Below are positions 31,435-44,510 of a stretch of 64,000 bases of DNA, piece after piece; positions within the stretch are counted from its first letter, which is position 1; each line of letters begins with the position of its first letter. The notes under the pieces were generated by a model, which was given only the letters and a program-made list of their open reading frames with translations, was not told the origin of the DNA and did no database searches. This stretch comes from Gracilaria vermiculophylla (Eukaryota; Rhodophyta; Florideophyceae; Gracilariales; Gracilariaceae). The stretch spans positions 2,176,771 through 2,240,770 of the forward strand of contig JAHNZQ020000172.1 in the NCBI GenBank assembly GCA_019155205.2. The letters are read 5' to 3'. The position numbers and the translations under genes are program-made.

Positions 31435-33615
31435 GGAGCTGATGCTCTATCGCGAAGAGCCACGCGGAGCATCTTCACGTAGCCCTGAAGGCTTTACTGG
31501 TTGGAGGGGAGCTCAGCTCCACTACGGGACGGCTTCTGCTGTTGCTCATCGAGATGCGACGTATTCCCCTGAGGTGCAACTGGTTTGGATCTCGGCCCCT
31601 ACGCTGAGGGCGAAAGGACAGTGGAACCGGGTGCACTCCCAGTGGAGCGCGGTAGCCGTATTTTCCTGGAGGGGAGCGGATGTCGCGATACGCGGTTCGA
31701 TAACTTCCGCTCTCCGTTGGTGTGTTCTTCAGGTCCTGGAAGTTCTTCTCCATTCCTACAGTATAGCAGCACTCACTGCCAGTGTGAGAGTAGTATAGTG
31801 TACTGGCTCTCAAGACAAGTGAGTCCTGCATGGCGGTGGGAAGCCTTGAGGGTTCGCAAATCGGACAGTCATGTGAGATCCTGCCAAGGCGTACAAAGTA
31901 GGGGACGATGATGTCCTCGTCTTAAAAGGTGCTGCCTGAGATGAGGTGTATGTAAGGGAAAGGGCCTCTTCTTCCCCTATTAGCGTAAGCTCTGCGACCT
32001 CCTCTGAAATGCTGGAATCCAACGCCAGGGCGGATGCCTGGCAATTTCTTGAAGACGTTGGTTTGTCCGAAAGTGAAGCGTGTCTGCGACGACCGTCACG
32101 GTGGGTATCTCCATAAGACTCCTCGAAACGTCCTGGCTCCATATAGATGGTCTTTCGGTGCGTTTTCAAGTGATTACGCACCCTGGCGTGGATCGAAGGA
32201 AGGAGTCTCTAGACAAACAAGGACTGCAACCGCCGTTCGGAGTACACGTTTCCACACCGTAGGGCCTTTGACCACAGCTTTTGCGAGAACTCCGTCTCGG
32301 TCATTCCCGTGTGTTGCCTATAGGAAGTGACTTCAGCGTCAGCATCTGCTATCTTCTAGTCCGTTGCGTACCTTTTGAGGAGGAAATTCACCACCTCAGG
32401 GTATGCCGTTAAGATCTCCGTTCCAGGTTCATCCATAACAGGGCTCTCTTCCGTGAGGCTTGTCTGCACCAGCGAGTGTGTTTTACCTATGAACTATGAT
32501 TGAAATCACCATACGGCAGCACTTTCATAGACACCATTCGTATTACACGCCAAACCGAAGCGTGTGAGAAACTTCATCTCCGAGATGGGGTCTTCTCCTC
32601 AGAAGGATTGTTTCTTCATCTGAATATCCATCCGGTGCTGGGTCTTTGTGAGTCGTTTAGCGACCGACGCGTGTTTAAAAGTGAAGCGATCATTTAACCT
32701 GTAGGTGTCAAAATCTACAACTTTGGCGAAGAGGTCTTTGTGCGGGACGACCTTCCTGACCCTTATGATTTTCTGCTTGGGAGGTATCCTGTCCTGCGAG
32801 CTGAAGCTATTTACGGATTCAGAGTATGAGCCTCTCTCCGAATCGGTGTCTCGCTTTCTACTTTTCTCCGTCCGTTTCCTTCTTCGTCTTTCCTTTAAAT
32901 GGTCTGGGTGACTGACGATACCCCAGTTATCGCGATTCACCCGAGGAGTATCCTCTCCTTCTCTCTTTGGGTTAATTCCTTCGCGACCGGTATCCTATCC
33001 TCCTCCGCGGGGCGTCAGGTCCACACGATGCATAGCAAGGTTCCTGAGGTGGTCCTGTTTCCCCACGGCAGTATCCTTTCCACCTCTGGCGTAGGGGGTG
33101 GCAGTATCCTGTCCTTCTCTGCCCGGGGTCACCTTAGGTGTTGATAGAGGAAACCTCTCCTGTACGGAAGAATAACTTTGAAACGACGCTACGCGTAGCA
33201 GCTGCGCTGTTAGGGAACGAATCTCCGCACGGATAACATATGAGATCACGTCTAGGGAGGGGTTGGAATCCAGCAAAGAATCCACAGCACGGTGAGTGCT
33301 TTCCGTGGCGATTTCCGCCACAAGGACGTGGCTGCGCACTCAGAATTGTACACCAACACCTGCAGTTATTCTTTCGACAAGCGCCTGTGAGAGCCAATTC
33401 AAAAGTCGCGGGGCCAACGACTCTGAGAGGTAGTTAGCCTCCAGATGTTCTAGTCCCTGCAGCTCCTGAGGTGGCGGCTGCGATGCCGTGTGAAGTTCTG
33501 CAACCTCCCCGTCCGAGTTCTTTAGAGGTGTCGCGGGGGACTCCGCTTGCCTCCGATCATGCACTCTCCTTAGACGATTCCTGAATCGCTCCACAGAGGA
33601 GCCAGGATTCTTCAA
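31435..33615 (-). pseudogene. gag: Gypsy-2 gag region
   Basis: The minus strand encodes a charged, Arg/Lys/Ser-rich N-terminal part (33615 to 32700), then a capsid-type segment from about 32600 (GEDPISEMKFLTRFGLAC) through LTAYPEVVNFLLKRYA and TETEFSQKLW (32290), and an incomplete CCHC-like motif near 31890. Stops at about 32600, 32495, 32360 and 32210, and frame changes near 31900, interrupt it. Confidence 0.7.
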
Positions 33616-33881
33616 GAGATTATCAATGTCCTCCAGTCTGACAGGAATCTCCTGAGGAGCGCTGCGCGTGCTGCACCCACAAACGGAGACAGTTGCTTGA
33701 AATTCCTGTAAGGGGGTTTACATTGGGGGTTCTGAGGGGTTCACATAGGAATAGGTTGGGGGTGATTTCCTTTCGCTTCCGGATCACCTTAAGGAGTCAT
33801 TCCACTGTTGGGTTACTATCGTTGCAAACTAGAAACACTGTTCTGTCGCAACTTTTGCGAGTTCTTTAGAAAACTGAACTT

Positions 33882-33897
33882 CTAAGTCGAGAGACCA
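33882..33897 (-). promoter_or_regulatory. primer-binding site of Gypsy-2
   Basis: Two bases after the LTR terminus ACCACA, the minus strand reads TGGTCTCTCGACTTAG, complementary to a tRNA 3' end finishing GAGACCA. I could not name the tRNA. Confidence 0.6.
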
Positions 33898-33899
33898 GT

Positions 33900-34193
33900 T
33901 GTGGTACTGTCAGTTCTCCTTTCGAGGTAGTAGAGCACAACGTCCGTTAGGGATTCTTGTTGACTCCAAAAGCACGAGTTCCTAAGAACGGTCTCCAGTG
34001 TTCTCTGTCACGAGCCGCGGGGAAGTCTTAAAAGGAATCCGCAAATACCAAGCGGACGGGGAGGTTTACTGGACGGACAATGCTCCTACAGGCGCTGCTA
34101 TAAAGTAACCTGCGGATCGGCGGCCCAGAAATCTAAGGATGATCGACGAGGGTCTCCAACCGGAAAAGTAGATGAAGACTCAAGGGTGCATGG
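33900..34193 (-). repeat. LTR-L 3' half (D), partial 5' LTR of Gypsy-2
   Basis: Starts TGTGGTACTGTCAG and runs to the CAAGGGTGCATGG segment in the middle of the LTR. The 5' half that should follow on the same strand is instead present in the opposite orientation at 34194. Confidence 0.8.
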
Positions 34194-34365
34194 TGTAGTA
34201 TAGAGGCTCCTTAGGGAAAAATGGTGGTGTGGCATTATGGTATAATATTCGTAAAGAGGACTCCTATTTTAATAACTGAGCCACGTGGTGCATAACTCTG
34301 CCCGCGTGTGCTACATTATCCTTGAGAGACAGTAGAATTATGACTTATTTTAGTTGATATACGGA
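34194..34365 (+). repeat. LTR-L 5' half, inverted relative to D
   Basis: Begins TGTAGTATAGAGGCTCC and includes the TATAATATTC and CCACGTGGTGCATAA segments of the family. It directly abuts the D fragment in opposite orientation. Confidence 0.8.
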
Positions 34366-34405
34366 GTTAATAGGGTTTAGGGAGTTTGGGGGTTAGGGGT
34401 TAAAC
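34366..34405. repeat. telomere-like G-rich motif
   Basis: Contains AGGGTTTAGGGAG and GGGGGTTAGGGGTTAAAC, resembling plant-type TTTAGGG repeats in degenerate form, directly at the end of the LTR-L fragment. Confidence 0.45.
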
Positions 34406-36989
34406 TCATGACCGACACAAACCTCTCAAGAAGTCCAAACTGTACAAGCGAGAAAGGGTTTACGCCTGCAAAAAGCAAGAAAAGCTTCTGCTCTCTCACG
34501 AAAACCTACGAAATTGTGGATAGTTTTTTTCTATTGCACTACTACGAAATTGATCTCATCTCTTTCCAACCGGTTGATTGCAGTTATTAGAAAAAACAAT
34601 CTCTTCCAGGAACTCCTAGCAAGTCGTCGGCGTTGGTGGATTGCGGTGTAATACTCAAAAGTGAAGTGTTTCAAACTGCGTGGTGTCACTTTACAAATAT
34701 ACGTTTGGCTTTTTCTACCGTCGGTACCTGTTGAAGAATCGTTTCGATTGAAGACCAGCGATTATCCTTTGAACAAAGCAACAAATACTATAATATTGAA
34801 ATCAGAGTTTGAATAGCTTGTTCTACTATCATTCCAGTTCATTTCAAGCACCATCGCTGAATCATACGCAACGAACAAAGCCAATCGTCTTATTACGCTT
34901 TCGTTTAATTGCTGTCGGACTGATTCCCCCCTGCTCACTTTTGCCCATTAGGATATGCTGTTAGTAAGCACCGCGGTGAAGCTCCCAGAACACATTCCAC
35001 ACAAAGAAAAGGATGGAACACTTAAGAACCGAGAAAAAACAATGGTTTATTCATTGCAACAATCGGCTGAACAACTTAGTGCTTTGCTCATGAGGCTATG
35101 CGCCCGGAAGAAGATTCCTTTTCCATTTTTCCAGAACTGGCTCGGTAAACGCAAAGCTGCAAAAAGAAACACATGTAGATGTTAATAGCTATATCAAAAG
35201 GACTGGAGATACTTACTATGAAATTTTGCTTCCGTTGATGAACCACTGCCTGGGTGTAAATGAAAGAAAAGTGTGTCCTCTCCTACAAGACAGCCTTTTC
35301 AGTCGACCGACGCACATTTGTGTACCCAAAGGGCGGCGCGGCGAGCTTCCCCCCCTCAGGCCGTCAAGTAGGATCCCCGCCGAAGTTTCGCCCGATCATG
35401 TTGATTCTGAAGAATTATCGATGGGCCTAGCGCTTGTTCGAGAGGGTTTCGCTCCTGGACCACCCAGCGTCAAGCAACGAGGCGAAAAGCGCGGGGGGCG
35501 CAGTGGGCTCGAGTGTGTGTGGTATTTATACTGAAATGCTGCGGCGGATTGCGTGATACAGAAGGTAGACAATAAGACCAAAGATGTTGATTCAATTAAA
35601 AAACGCCACAAAACTGTCACTCAATACCAATAGTGCACCATGTCACTTCATTTGAAAAGCTTGATCTCCGTACTGACACTCCATCTATTTCAATTAATTA
35701 GTGCACCTCTGTCCTCACCGAGACGAACAACGAATCGCTGTTCTGCTTCACTGCAATTCTTTATCAAGCTCACTGGCCGCCAAATGAGTGTTATGTCTGT
35801 TCATACGTTAGACATATGGTGATGTTATTAAGCAGAAGCGTCTATTTATTCATTTTAATATCATTCAGACAGTCTGTGACGTTGCAATTGAAAACGTGCG
35901 ACGTAGCAATTGAAAACGGTTTGTCAGCAAGTTGGCAAACGCAGAACAACATGAACATTGAAACCGTGACCGCTCTGGACTGATGCTAAATTGAAAGATT
36001 GTTTGGCATTGTTCTGCGCAACGGCAGTTGACGGTTTGAGTAGCGAAAGCGTTGCAATTGACCGTCGTCTGTACTGTCGTGTGTACCCTCGTGTGTCTAG
36101 AGCTACGTTCGTGGTGAGCATAGCTCGGCAGCGATCGTGGCCGTGAGCAATCTTTTGTTCGGTACTGTTCATGTTGTAAAACTGTTACGCTTGGTTGGCA
36201 TTCACGTTTATGTATACCAGGCGACGGGCGGACAGATTCCTTATCTAAGAGCAGAGATGACTTTGTGGAGGTCATAAATAAAGACATTGGAAACTCGGGA
36301 GGGACGCGCAACACGCCAAATACAAATGACAACACTGCGCTGCAATTTTGACGTTATCGGTGGTATGAGTGCATGTGTTACCTCTCAGGAATGTAAACTG
36401 CTTACACGTGTTAACAAGGACACGGACGACTTCTCCTTGGTCGTCACCCATGTTCAAGTACGCTGGCTGTCGTGTCTCTTCATCACGTCCCACACATTAA
36501 ACGTAGAGTACCTACTTGACTCCTTTCAACAGCCACACGGCTTTCCAACTTGTAGAATACTCCTTGACTCTACCACGGCACCACAGGCCCACTACGCCAA
36601 CCTTGGCTCTGATCCTACCCGTACCCCCTGGGCGCTAGTCAAGGTAGAGGACTAGACTTCACAATGCGCTTCCCTTTTACTTCCCAGGGTAGGCTACCTC
36701 CTATTTCTTATATATACTCTCTATCTCAACATCTGTTCCATCGTCCAGCAACACCAGCGAAGTAAGACAGCAACGCCGGCGCAGCAATTCAAATCCGACA
36801 GGCTGATATTGTTTGGATCAATCCTACGCGTTTATGTTGCCAATATTCACGTTACAGGAATGCACAGATCGTGCTGGCATGATCTATGCTTCGTTGTACA
36901 CGAGTCTTCGGTGTCCGCCGGTAAAACATGCCAAATGTAACATACGCCACTGCTGGTCCTGTACCTGTCAGTCCAGGAAACGAACCTCT
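34406..36989. other. no recognised gene; possible LTR of Gypsy-3
   Basis: Frames of up to 156 aa exist on both strands but none was recognised. On the minus strand a TATA-box-like GTATATATAAG at about 36706-36716, downstream of the Gypsy-3 integrase, could belong to that element's 3' LTR, but no second LTR is available for comparison. Confidence 0.35.
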
Positions 36990-39605
36990 CTGTCTTCATT
37001 AAATAGGTCATGGAGCTTCACAACGATTTCCGGAAGGTCCGTGGCTTTGCTTCACACATGATAATTTCGGCCTTTCGAGACTACTCAGCCAGTGCTCCCC
37101 ACCACGTGATTCACTACCAATGATCCTCAATGCCATCCGTCGGCTGTCAAGGTAGGCTCGCGCTTGTGGGGCGCCTGTCTCCCGGATATCTTCAAAAAAC
37201 CTCCTCATCCGGTTGACGTGAGCTCTCGCGATTTCGTTCGAAACCTCAGCTTTCAAAATGTAGGATATAGGGCTCAGCTTTTGGACCACCCTGTAGGGCC
37301 CAAGCCACGGCGATCTTAGCTTCCTACCGGTTTCTACCTGCCCTGGTGGGTATAACAGCAGGACGCGATCTCTCTCGGAGAACTCCACCAGCTTGACCGC
37401 CTTGTCCTATTGCTTTGTGACTTTCCCGCGAGCAAGCATACCTCTTCGAAGGAGTTCATCATGCACTGTGTTCAACTGCTCCGGAAAGGACTTCTCATCA
37501 TTCTCGTCTACAAAGGATTCCCATCCGATCTCTGCATCAAAGTCAAAAGCCTTCACACCAAACATGGCTTCGAAAGGTGTAAATCCAGTGGCTTCGTATA
37601 CACTGGTGTTGTACCGTAAACACGCCATCGCAAGATGTTCATCCCAGTCGATTTTATCCGACACAAAAGCCGCTAAATCCTTGCAGAGGGTACTGTTCCA
37701 CCTTTCCGCGAACCCATCTGTCTGCGGATGATACCCCGTGGTAAAGAGCTTCATAACTCCCACCTTTGCACGAATTATAGCCAACAACTTTCCCGCGAAC
37801 GCCTTTCCGTGGTCACTCAAGAGCTTCTCCGGTGGTCCATACCGTAGGATCCAACTATCCAATAACACCGACGCGATAGTTTCTGCTTTCTCGTTCTTAA
37901 CTGGGTAGGCCCAAGCAAAAATCGTGAATGTGTCCCTGATGACGACTACTTTCACATTGCCGCTTCTAGACTTGGGAGAAATTTCCAAGATGTCAATAGC
38001 CACGATTTCAAACCTCCTACAATGGTAATAGACATTCTTCCGTCCTTGCTTGGGTGGTTTCGATGCGCGATACATCTCACAAGTCAGACACTTCGCCACA
38101 AACTCAGAAACATCGGCTCGTAGACCAGGCCACCAAAAGCGATCTTATAGCCTCTTGTATGTACTTGCTACTCCGAAGTGACCTGTGGTGAGAGACCCAT
38201 GAACATATTTCAAGACATCGGTTTTCAGCGAATCCGGTACAAAACCTCGAGGGCCTTGGTCCGTATCGGGGCACACTAGACCATCTTCGTCAGCCAGGAA
38301 CTGATTGTGTACTCGAACGTACTCCTCTGGGTTTTCGAATGTCTCTTCTTGGGCCGCTCTGAGGACCAGGATTGTAGATGGAGATGAAAGTTCTCGTATC
38401 AACAGGATCCCATCCTTGCATCGAGTGCACAGCGTCTTCGCCCCTTCCTGTTCTACGGCGTCTCTGCTAAGACAATCTGGAACCGTGAGTGATGATCTGG
38501 GAGCATGGATGATCGTGAAATCAAAATTCTGTACTTCCACAACCCATCGGCCCAAACTTCGGGGTGGATCCCGTGAAGACATCAGCCACGTCAACGCAAT
38601 GTGGTCCGTCACAGCTTCGAACGTCGGGCCCCCATGTAGATAATGACGCCATCTCCTGAGTGCGAGCACAACTGCAAAGCACTCCTGCTCCGTTACCGTG
38701 TACCTGGTTTCCGCGCCTTTCAACTTTCCTGCCCCAAACGAAATAGGACACCACTTTATGTCATCAGACATCTGCAACAGCACTGCACCCAGACCGTAGG
38801 AGCTCGCATCTGTCACAAGCATTTTTCTCGATTGACGTTCTGGTGCAGCAAGCATCTTTGGTGCGCTCATATCCTTCTTCAGATCCAGCCATGCATCATG
38901 CTGCTTCGAAGTCCATTTCTTCTCAAAGTCCAGATTCACAACTCTGGTGCCTCTGCGCTTCTTACGATTGAAGCCTGATCCCGCCAGCACATCATAAAGA
39001 GCCTTAGACCTATTCGCAAAATCCTCAATGACATCCGAGAAGTAGCTTGCAAAACCCAAAAAAGCGGAGTAGCTATGCTCCGTCTGCAGGTTATCGGAAG
39101 TTACGGACCGCTTCAACATGATTCTTGGACGGCATGATCCCACCAGGCGTCATTGCATGTCTAAGAACTTCAACCTCCCTACAGCCAAACTTGCATTTGG
39201 ACAACCTCAGCTTCATCCCGCTTTCCTGGACTCTAGTCAGAACCTTTTGGAGTTTGACTAGATGTTCCGTGGCCGTGCTCATGCCCACGGACACATCATC
39301 CAAAAACCCAAATACAGACTTGCCCATCATATCCTCGAGAACGATATTCATGATCCTCTGGAACGTCGACGGACTATTCTTCATGCCTTGAGGAAGACGA
39401 AAATACTGAAATAGTCCTAGCATAGTCCTTACAGCTGTCAAAGGCCTAGACTCCGATGCAGAGGGTCCCTGGAAAATCCATCTTTCAGGTCAAAAGTCGA
39501 GAAGACCTTCTTCTCTGCCAACCAATCCAAAGTTTCTCATACGCTTTCCTTCGGATAAGTTTCTGTTACAGTCATCGAGTTTAGCAGTTTGAAGTCAGTG
39601 GTAGT
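36990..39605 (-). mobile_element. Ty3/gypsy element, 5'-truncated (Gypsy-3)
   Basis: The minus strand encodes, in order: the start of reverse transcriptase (DFKLLNSMTV, FSTFDLKDGF, 39600-39470), RT with FRLPQGMKNSPSTFQR and the catalytic GFLDDVSVG (39441-39091), RNase H (VTDASSYGLGAVL, TDHIALTWL) and an HHCC finger (38145-39143), the integrase core with VAIDIL, LLSDHGKAF and HPQTDGFAERWN (37407-38099), and a C-terminal GPYRVVQKLSPISYIL domain (37008-37388). Only one frameshift (about 39100-39140) and stops at about 39540, 38145 and 37404 are seen, so it is less decayed than Gypsy-2. It is cut at 39605 by an LTR-L insertion inside the RT palm; gag and protease are absent. Confidence 0.9.
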
Positions 39606-40159
39606 TGTAGAACAGTGGCTCCTAAGGAAATACGGTGGTTTGGCCTTATGAGATAATATTCCTAAGGAGGGCTCGTGTTTTATTAGCTGGGCCACGTGGT
39701 GCATAATCCCGCCCGCGTGCGCTACAGTGCCCTTAAAGGACGGTAAAAGTATTATTTATTTTAGTTAATTTACGCAGGTAATTAGTACAGTAGTGAGACC
39801 TGCCGAGGCGGGCTCCCAGTTTGATATTTAATCTGCCGGTTGAGCTCCACCTCTGGGAAAATAAAGACATGCACCCTTGAGTCTTCATCTACTTTTCCGG
39901 TTGGAGACTTTCGACGATGAACCTCAGGTTTCTAAGCCAACGATCCCCAGGTCGCATCATAGCAGCGCCTGTAGGAGCATTGTCTACCCAGTGAATCTCC
40001 CCCTCCGCTTGGTGTTTGCAGATCCCCTTTAAGAATTCCCCCGGCTCGCGACAGCGGATACCGGAGACCACCTTTAGAAACACGCATCTTTGGAGTCCAC
40101 AAAAACTCCTAGCGGAAATTGTGCTTTACTACCTTGAGAGCAGGGCTGAAAGTACCACA
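39606..40159 (+). repeat. LTR-L copy, forward (E)
   Basis: 554 bp, TGTAGAACAGTGG to AGTACCACA. It interrupts the Gypsy-3 reverse transcriptase frame. No matching target duplication is seen, perhaps because of the adjoining inverted piece. Confidence 0.88.
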
Positions 40160-40424
40160 CTTGGTTTACTTCCCCAAATGTGGAGCTCGACCGACAGATT
40201 AAGTATCAAGCTTTAAGCCTGCCTCGACAGGTCTCACTACTCTACTAGTTACCTGCACAAATTAACTAACATAGATATAAATTCTACCGTCCATTAAGCA
40301 TACTGTATTGCACGCTGACCGAATCATGCACCACGTGGTTCAGTTAATAAAATACGAGCCGTTCTTAAGAACATCACACCAAAAACCCGCACCATCATAT
40401 TATCTTAGGACCCCCTGTACCACA
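40160..40424 (-). repeat. LTR-L 5' half, inverted, joined to copy E
   Basis: Read on the minus strand from 40424 it starts TGTGGTACAGGGGGTCC and ends at the GGGGAAGTAAACCAAG point in the middle of the LTR, exactly against the ACCACA terminus of copy E. Confidence 0.82.
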
Positions 40425-41199
40425 CAACCACTCGAAATAATTCTTTTGTAATAGCTGTATGGCAACCCCCGAAACGTCAGTGATATAGTCTGATACCTCC
40501 CGTAGAGCTGGCCTGAAATGACAATGTTCAGAACACTCACGCACTGAAACGACCTCCACAAGAGAGCAGATCTCGGATTCGATGTAAGTATTTTCGTTCT
40601 GGGTTTGTTCGAGAAGCCAACATGATTGGAGCGCTAAAGACACAACTACATGAATTTGAATCAATGCGAAGGATTGAGCCAATGTTGGTGCAATTATAAT
40701 AAATTCTCCTCCAATATCGTAATTCAAGATATACATTGCAGATCGAAATTTTGAACGCATTGGAAGCTTATTCTACTCTCGAGAAAAATATAGTACTCTA
40801 TGCAAGCCATTCCAATATAATATGGTTGCGTGAGCCGCATATGATACGCAAAACCCTGTAGCGTTTCGAATATTTCGCCGTTGAACGGATAATCAGAAGC
40901 CCTCTCAGATTCAAGAACTGAAAAAAGAACAGATCCGCGAGTTTGTGTAGACGACCGAAAAAGCTGCTGCTCTTACGATGCTAATTCATATCAAGCTTTG
41001 GATTAAAAATGACATTAATAAGCAATTTGTAGCCTTTAAAGACTTAATAGCTTTACGGTACGTACAAGTGAACGAGACTTACATGTTTTTTCAACAATGA
41101 ATTAAAAACCAAGAAGGGAACATATACCGAACTTTTTACAAACTTTTGTCAGTATATTGTACCGATCCTTCGCGTATCCACGTGGCATGCTAGTGCTCC
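40425..41199. other. no recognised gene
   Basis: A 121-aa minus-strand frame overlaps 40395-40760 but shows no recognisable family. The Gypsy-3 RT frame does not resume here. Confidence 0.4.
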
Positions 41200-44100
41200 A
41201 TAACGCTTGAAGTCTCCATGAAGCTGAGTGATATACCTCATGAAGACTCTTATCATGATATCAGTGGTACCGCAATTGTGAAAAAGAAGAAATGGAAACA
41301 CAGAGAACGACGAAAATGACAGGTATCCTCACTATATGGACGATAATGCGGTCAATTCGAATTATTGTGAAAAATACGAGCATAACTATTACAGAAAGCG
41401 TGATCGACGGCATAAATGTGGTCGCATGGCTCTGAGTGACTTAAGTTATCCTTTTCAAAATGCCTGAAAAACTCATCAGAACTCCAGTTTGAAAAACGAG
41501 CAGTGCCGCATTGTATCGCCGTTTCAGGAGCAATATGCAGTTTGCGTTGTCTATCTACCAGAAAGTTTGCAAAAGAAGCAAACTGAATGTAAAACGCTAC
41601 TCTAGGCGGACACTTTGGTCGATCTGTGGTTGATTCTTAAGCTCTCCAAAACTACATGTCACTTTACGCTGCTGAATGGTATTCTTTACTGATCGAGATC
41701 ACAAACGGTGTCAAAACTGAGCTGAATGACAACTCTTAAAGTCGAGTATATTAATACGTACTGTAGTACTGATTGTTAAAGTAAACTCAAAGTCCCATTT
41801 TCGTCTACAGGAATAACGAAGAATATCCACCAGACGTCATTTTGAGACAATCTCAATCATGAGAGTATGTTCCGAGTTTCATTCGTGGTTACCGTGAAGA
41901 ATCATTGAAAAAACCAGTACGGCCTGTGATCAAAATTCTTCTGCATACAAACGAAAATTCGATTCAGACACATACGTTAACTAACATGTTTTTCTAAGAA
42001 TTGGCACGCACACTGAATATGATGAACTGCAAACTACACATAGCTTGGACTACCATCTCCAATAGCAATTATTATTACTACGGAACACTTCAAACCTATG
42101 ACTTTCGACTAAGAAGATATTATTGAGATCCGTTGCCGGAAAGTACATCTGTGACGAAACGTGGATTGGGAGATTAACCTCAAACCCGATAGGCCCTCTC
42201 TCATATGACCACTTGTGGATTTCTATTAAACGATGTTCATCGTTCACTACAGAAAAGCCTTGATGAAGACCTATTTTTTCCTTCTTTTTCACCGTTGAGA
42301 GCGCTATCATCTTTTTATGAATAAGAAAAATAGCGATCGACGTAGGGAATGTTACTACAGAGCTCTCTGTAAAGATTTGATTCCCGGATCTAACCCCACA
42401 TAATTTGTGCATGAGAGGGTCGCTTGAGATGCTTGTATAAGCATCTCTTCATAGCCCAACCTTATTTAGGTTACAATCAAGTTAGATGGAAGAACGAGTA
42501 CTTTTACACAACGACAATAGGAACAAAATTCTGTTCTTATGGTGATGAGTCCGTTATTTATTTATGATTTAGTAATGACCCAGCGGCTTTCTGTTGCTTT
42601 TCTTGGGAGTATATATTGAGACCGCCTTCTCGTCCACGTGGCACTATATCTAGACGAAATAGTCATATAAAGAACAAATTTGAAAGAGCATGATGAATAC
42701 TTGCGACGATCATATATTATCTTGCAGGAACATAAGCTGTTCTCAAGGACCACAAAGTATAACTTGGGACTTTAAAAAGAAGAGTATGTGAGCTACAAGG
42801 AGTATTAAAATGCAATAGAAACGCCAGTACGTTTTTCCAAAGCTGTCAAGGATTAACAAATACAATACCACGTGAAAAAGTATGAGGAACCACTATGCCT
42901 TTAATGCATATTGGGTTGCGTTCTAGATTATGCACGCAGAAGAGTAATGTATTCTTAGAAATAAAACAGCTTGCACCTCACAAAAGGTCTTATTACACGA
43001 ATATTTGTTTCTCGGATTTGGAGTACTGAATAATGACAATGAAGGAACCGAATAAGATTTTGAATCTTTTGCGCTTTTGAAACCTCATCCTATAAAGAGT
43101 GAGTCATGAAGAATAAAGAACATAGTGGAAATTAATAACGAGATAGTGATGAATTTCTAGTCATGGATAAAGAAAACAGTATAAAGGCTTATGAAATAGT
43201 TACCCTTAGCTTTCTAATGCACTATCGTGACCACGCATTACCATTTGAATTAATGCAGTATCCCGACGACGGAAAAAATCCGATAAAGATAATCCACCTG
43301 ACTCATGTTGTTTGCACAAGTTACGACCACTTTGAGGATAAATACATGTTACCTTACATCCATGTGAGCTGCTGACAAGCCTCCATTGAACAACGGAGTG
43401 GACTACCCAGAGTGGATCTATTCAAAGAAGGCAACTGAAGATGAATTTAAAACCATCACAAATATAATTGAGAGCAAATCAAACCACAACTCGAGGTTTC
43501 TTCTGATTGTCGTGTCCAGAATCAATCATAACAGACATGCACAACTGAAACAACTCAAAGCCCGTTTGGTACACCGTAAACACACGCAGCGTCCATAATA
43601 ACTTCAAAACCAAACTGGTGCGATCTATTTTCTGCACGTAAGATCCCAATGCTTCTTTTCTTTCTTCCATAATCAAAAAGGTGAATTAGACAACATAAAT
43701 TGAAATCAAAAGTCTACAACTGTTTGTTGTACTCCCAAAGAAGACCAATTCCTTTATTCAGCTGTTAAAGATTCTTAAAGTCACTGAGGCTAACTGGTAG
43801 ATCGCTAAAAAGTTTAAACAATTGTATGGAATGCAATATGCTCCAAATCTTCTGCGCAAAATGATCCAAAGTTTTCTTCATACACTTGAAATTCTATCTA
43901 TCACTGTTTCAGACTTCGAATATATGATACCTTAAAGACCTGAGGTAGGCATACGTCTTGCGTAGATAGATGACCTAGTACTTTCTACAGATGTAAAACT
44001 TATTAAATAAGCCAAAACGAGACATTTAAGATAGATTTCAAAGCACAGGTGTTGGGAAAAGCACAGACGCTTTTCGAGCTCACGTCGAGGATAACAATGA

Positions 44101-44510
44101 AGATATGCGCTTTTTACAGACGGTTTTAGTTAATCGAATGTGTTAATTTACGAATTTGAAGTTTTACAAGCTTTGTTTACTCGACTGCCGAGGTTATAAG
44201 TTTTAGAAGACTATTATAAAACTACGAATTGGAGGGAATATTCCGCAATAAACAATACTTTAAATTGATTTGAGATTGTCTTTCTTTAATTTGTTAAAAA
44301 TCATACTTTACCAAACAGAGATTTCATCTGCGTTCTCAATGCTTAGGATGTTTCATTTCTGTCCCCTAATAAGGCATGAAAAGGCAGTGAAACTCGTGTT
44401 TATGTATCTCAAGGGAACAATAAATCCCAAGATCTGCATTCCTAAGAATGGTGGAACTACATCAACAGCACGGTCCCATGCCGATATCAGGTTGAATAAT
44501 AGAGGGTAGA
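41200..44510 (+). mobile_element. deeply decayed Ty1/copia element (Copia-1)
   Basis: Plus-strand peptides keep the order of a copia polyprotein despite many stops. A possible integrase segment is at about 41920-42060. The start of reverse transcriptase is at about 43390-43600 (EWIYSKKATEDEF, then LKARLVHRKHTQ). QLYGMQYAPNLLRKMIQSFL, matching the YGLKQAPRAW motif, is at about 43820-43900, and RLA-IDDLVLSTDVKL, the YVDD region, is at about 43950-44000. HEKAVKLVFMYLKGTINPKI, the RNase H entry, is at about 44370-44430. No LTRs were identified. The element is AT-rich and surely inactive. Confidence 0.7.

Larger units (their letters stand above)
23958..34193 (-). mobile_element. large Ty3/gypsy element with antisense ORF (Gypsy-2)
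   Basis: The element lies on the minus strand between an LTR-L copy at 23958-24510 (3' LTR) and a partial LTR-L at 33900-34193 (5' LTR) with an adjacent primer-binding site. In transcription order it has gag (33615-31435), protease, reverse transcriptase, RNase H, integrase and chromodomain (to about 27360), a purine-rich tract near 27305-27322, and then a 2.1-kb decayed frame on the opposite strand before the 3' LTR. Total length is about 10.2 kb. Every gene is interrupted. Assignment of both LTRs to one insertion is inference from orientation and PBS. Confidence 0.75.
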
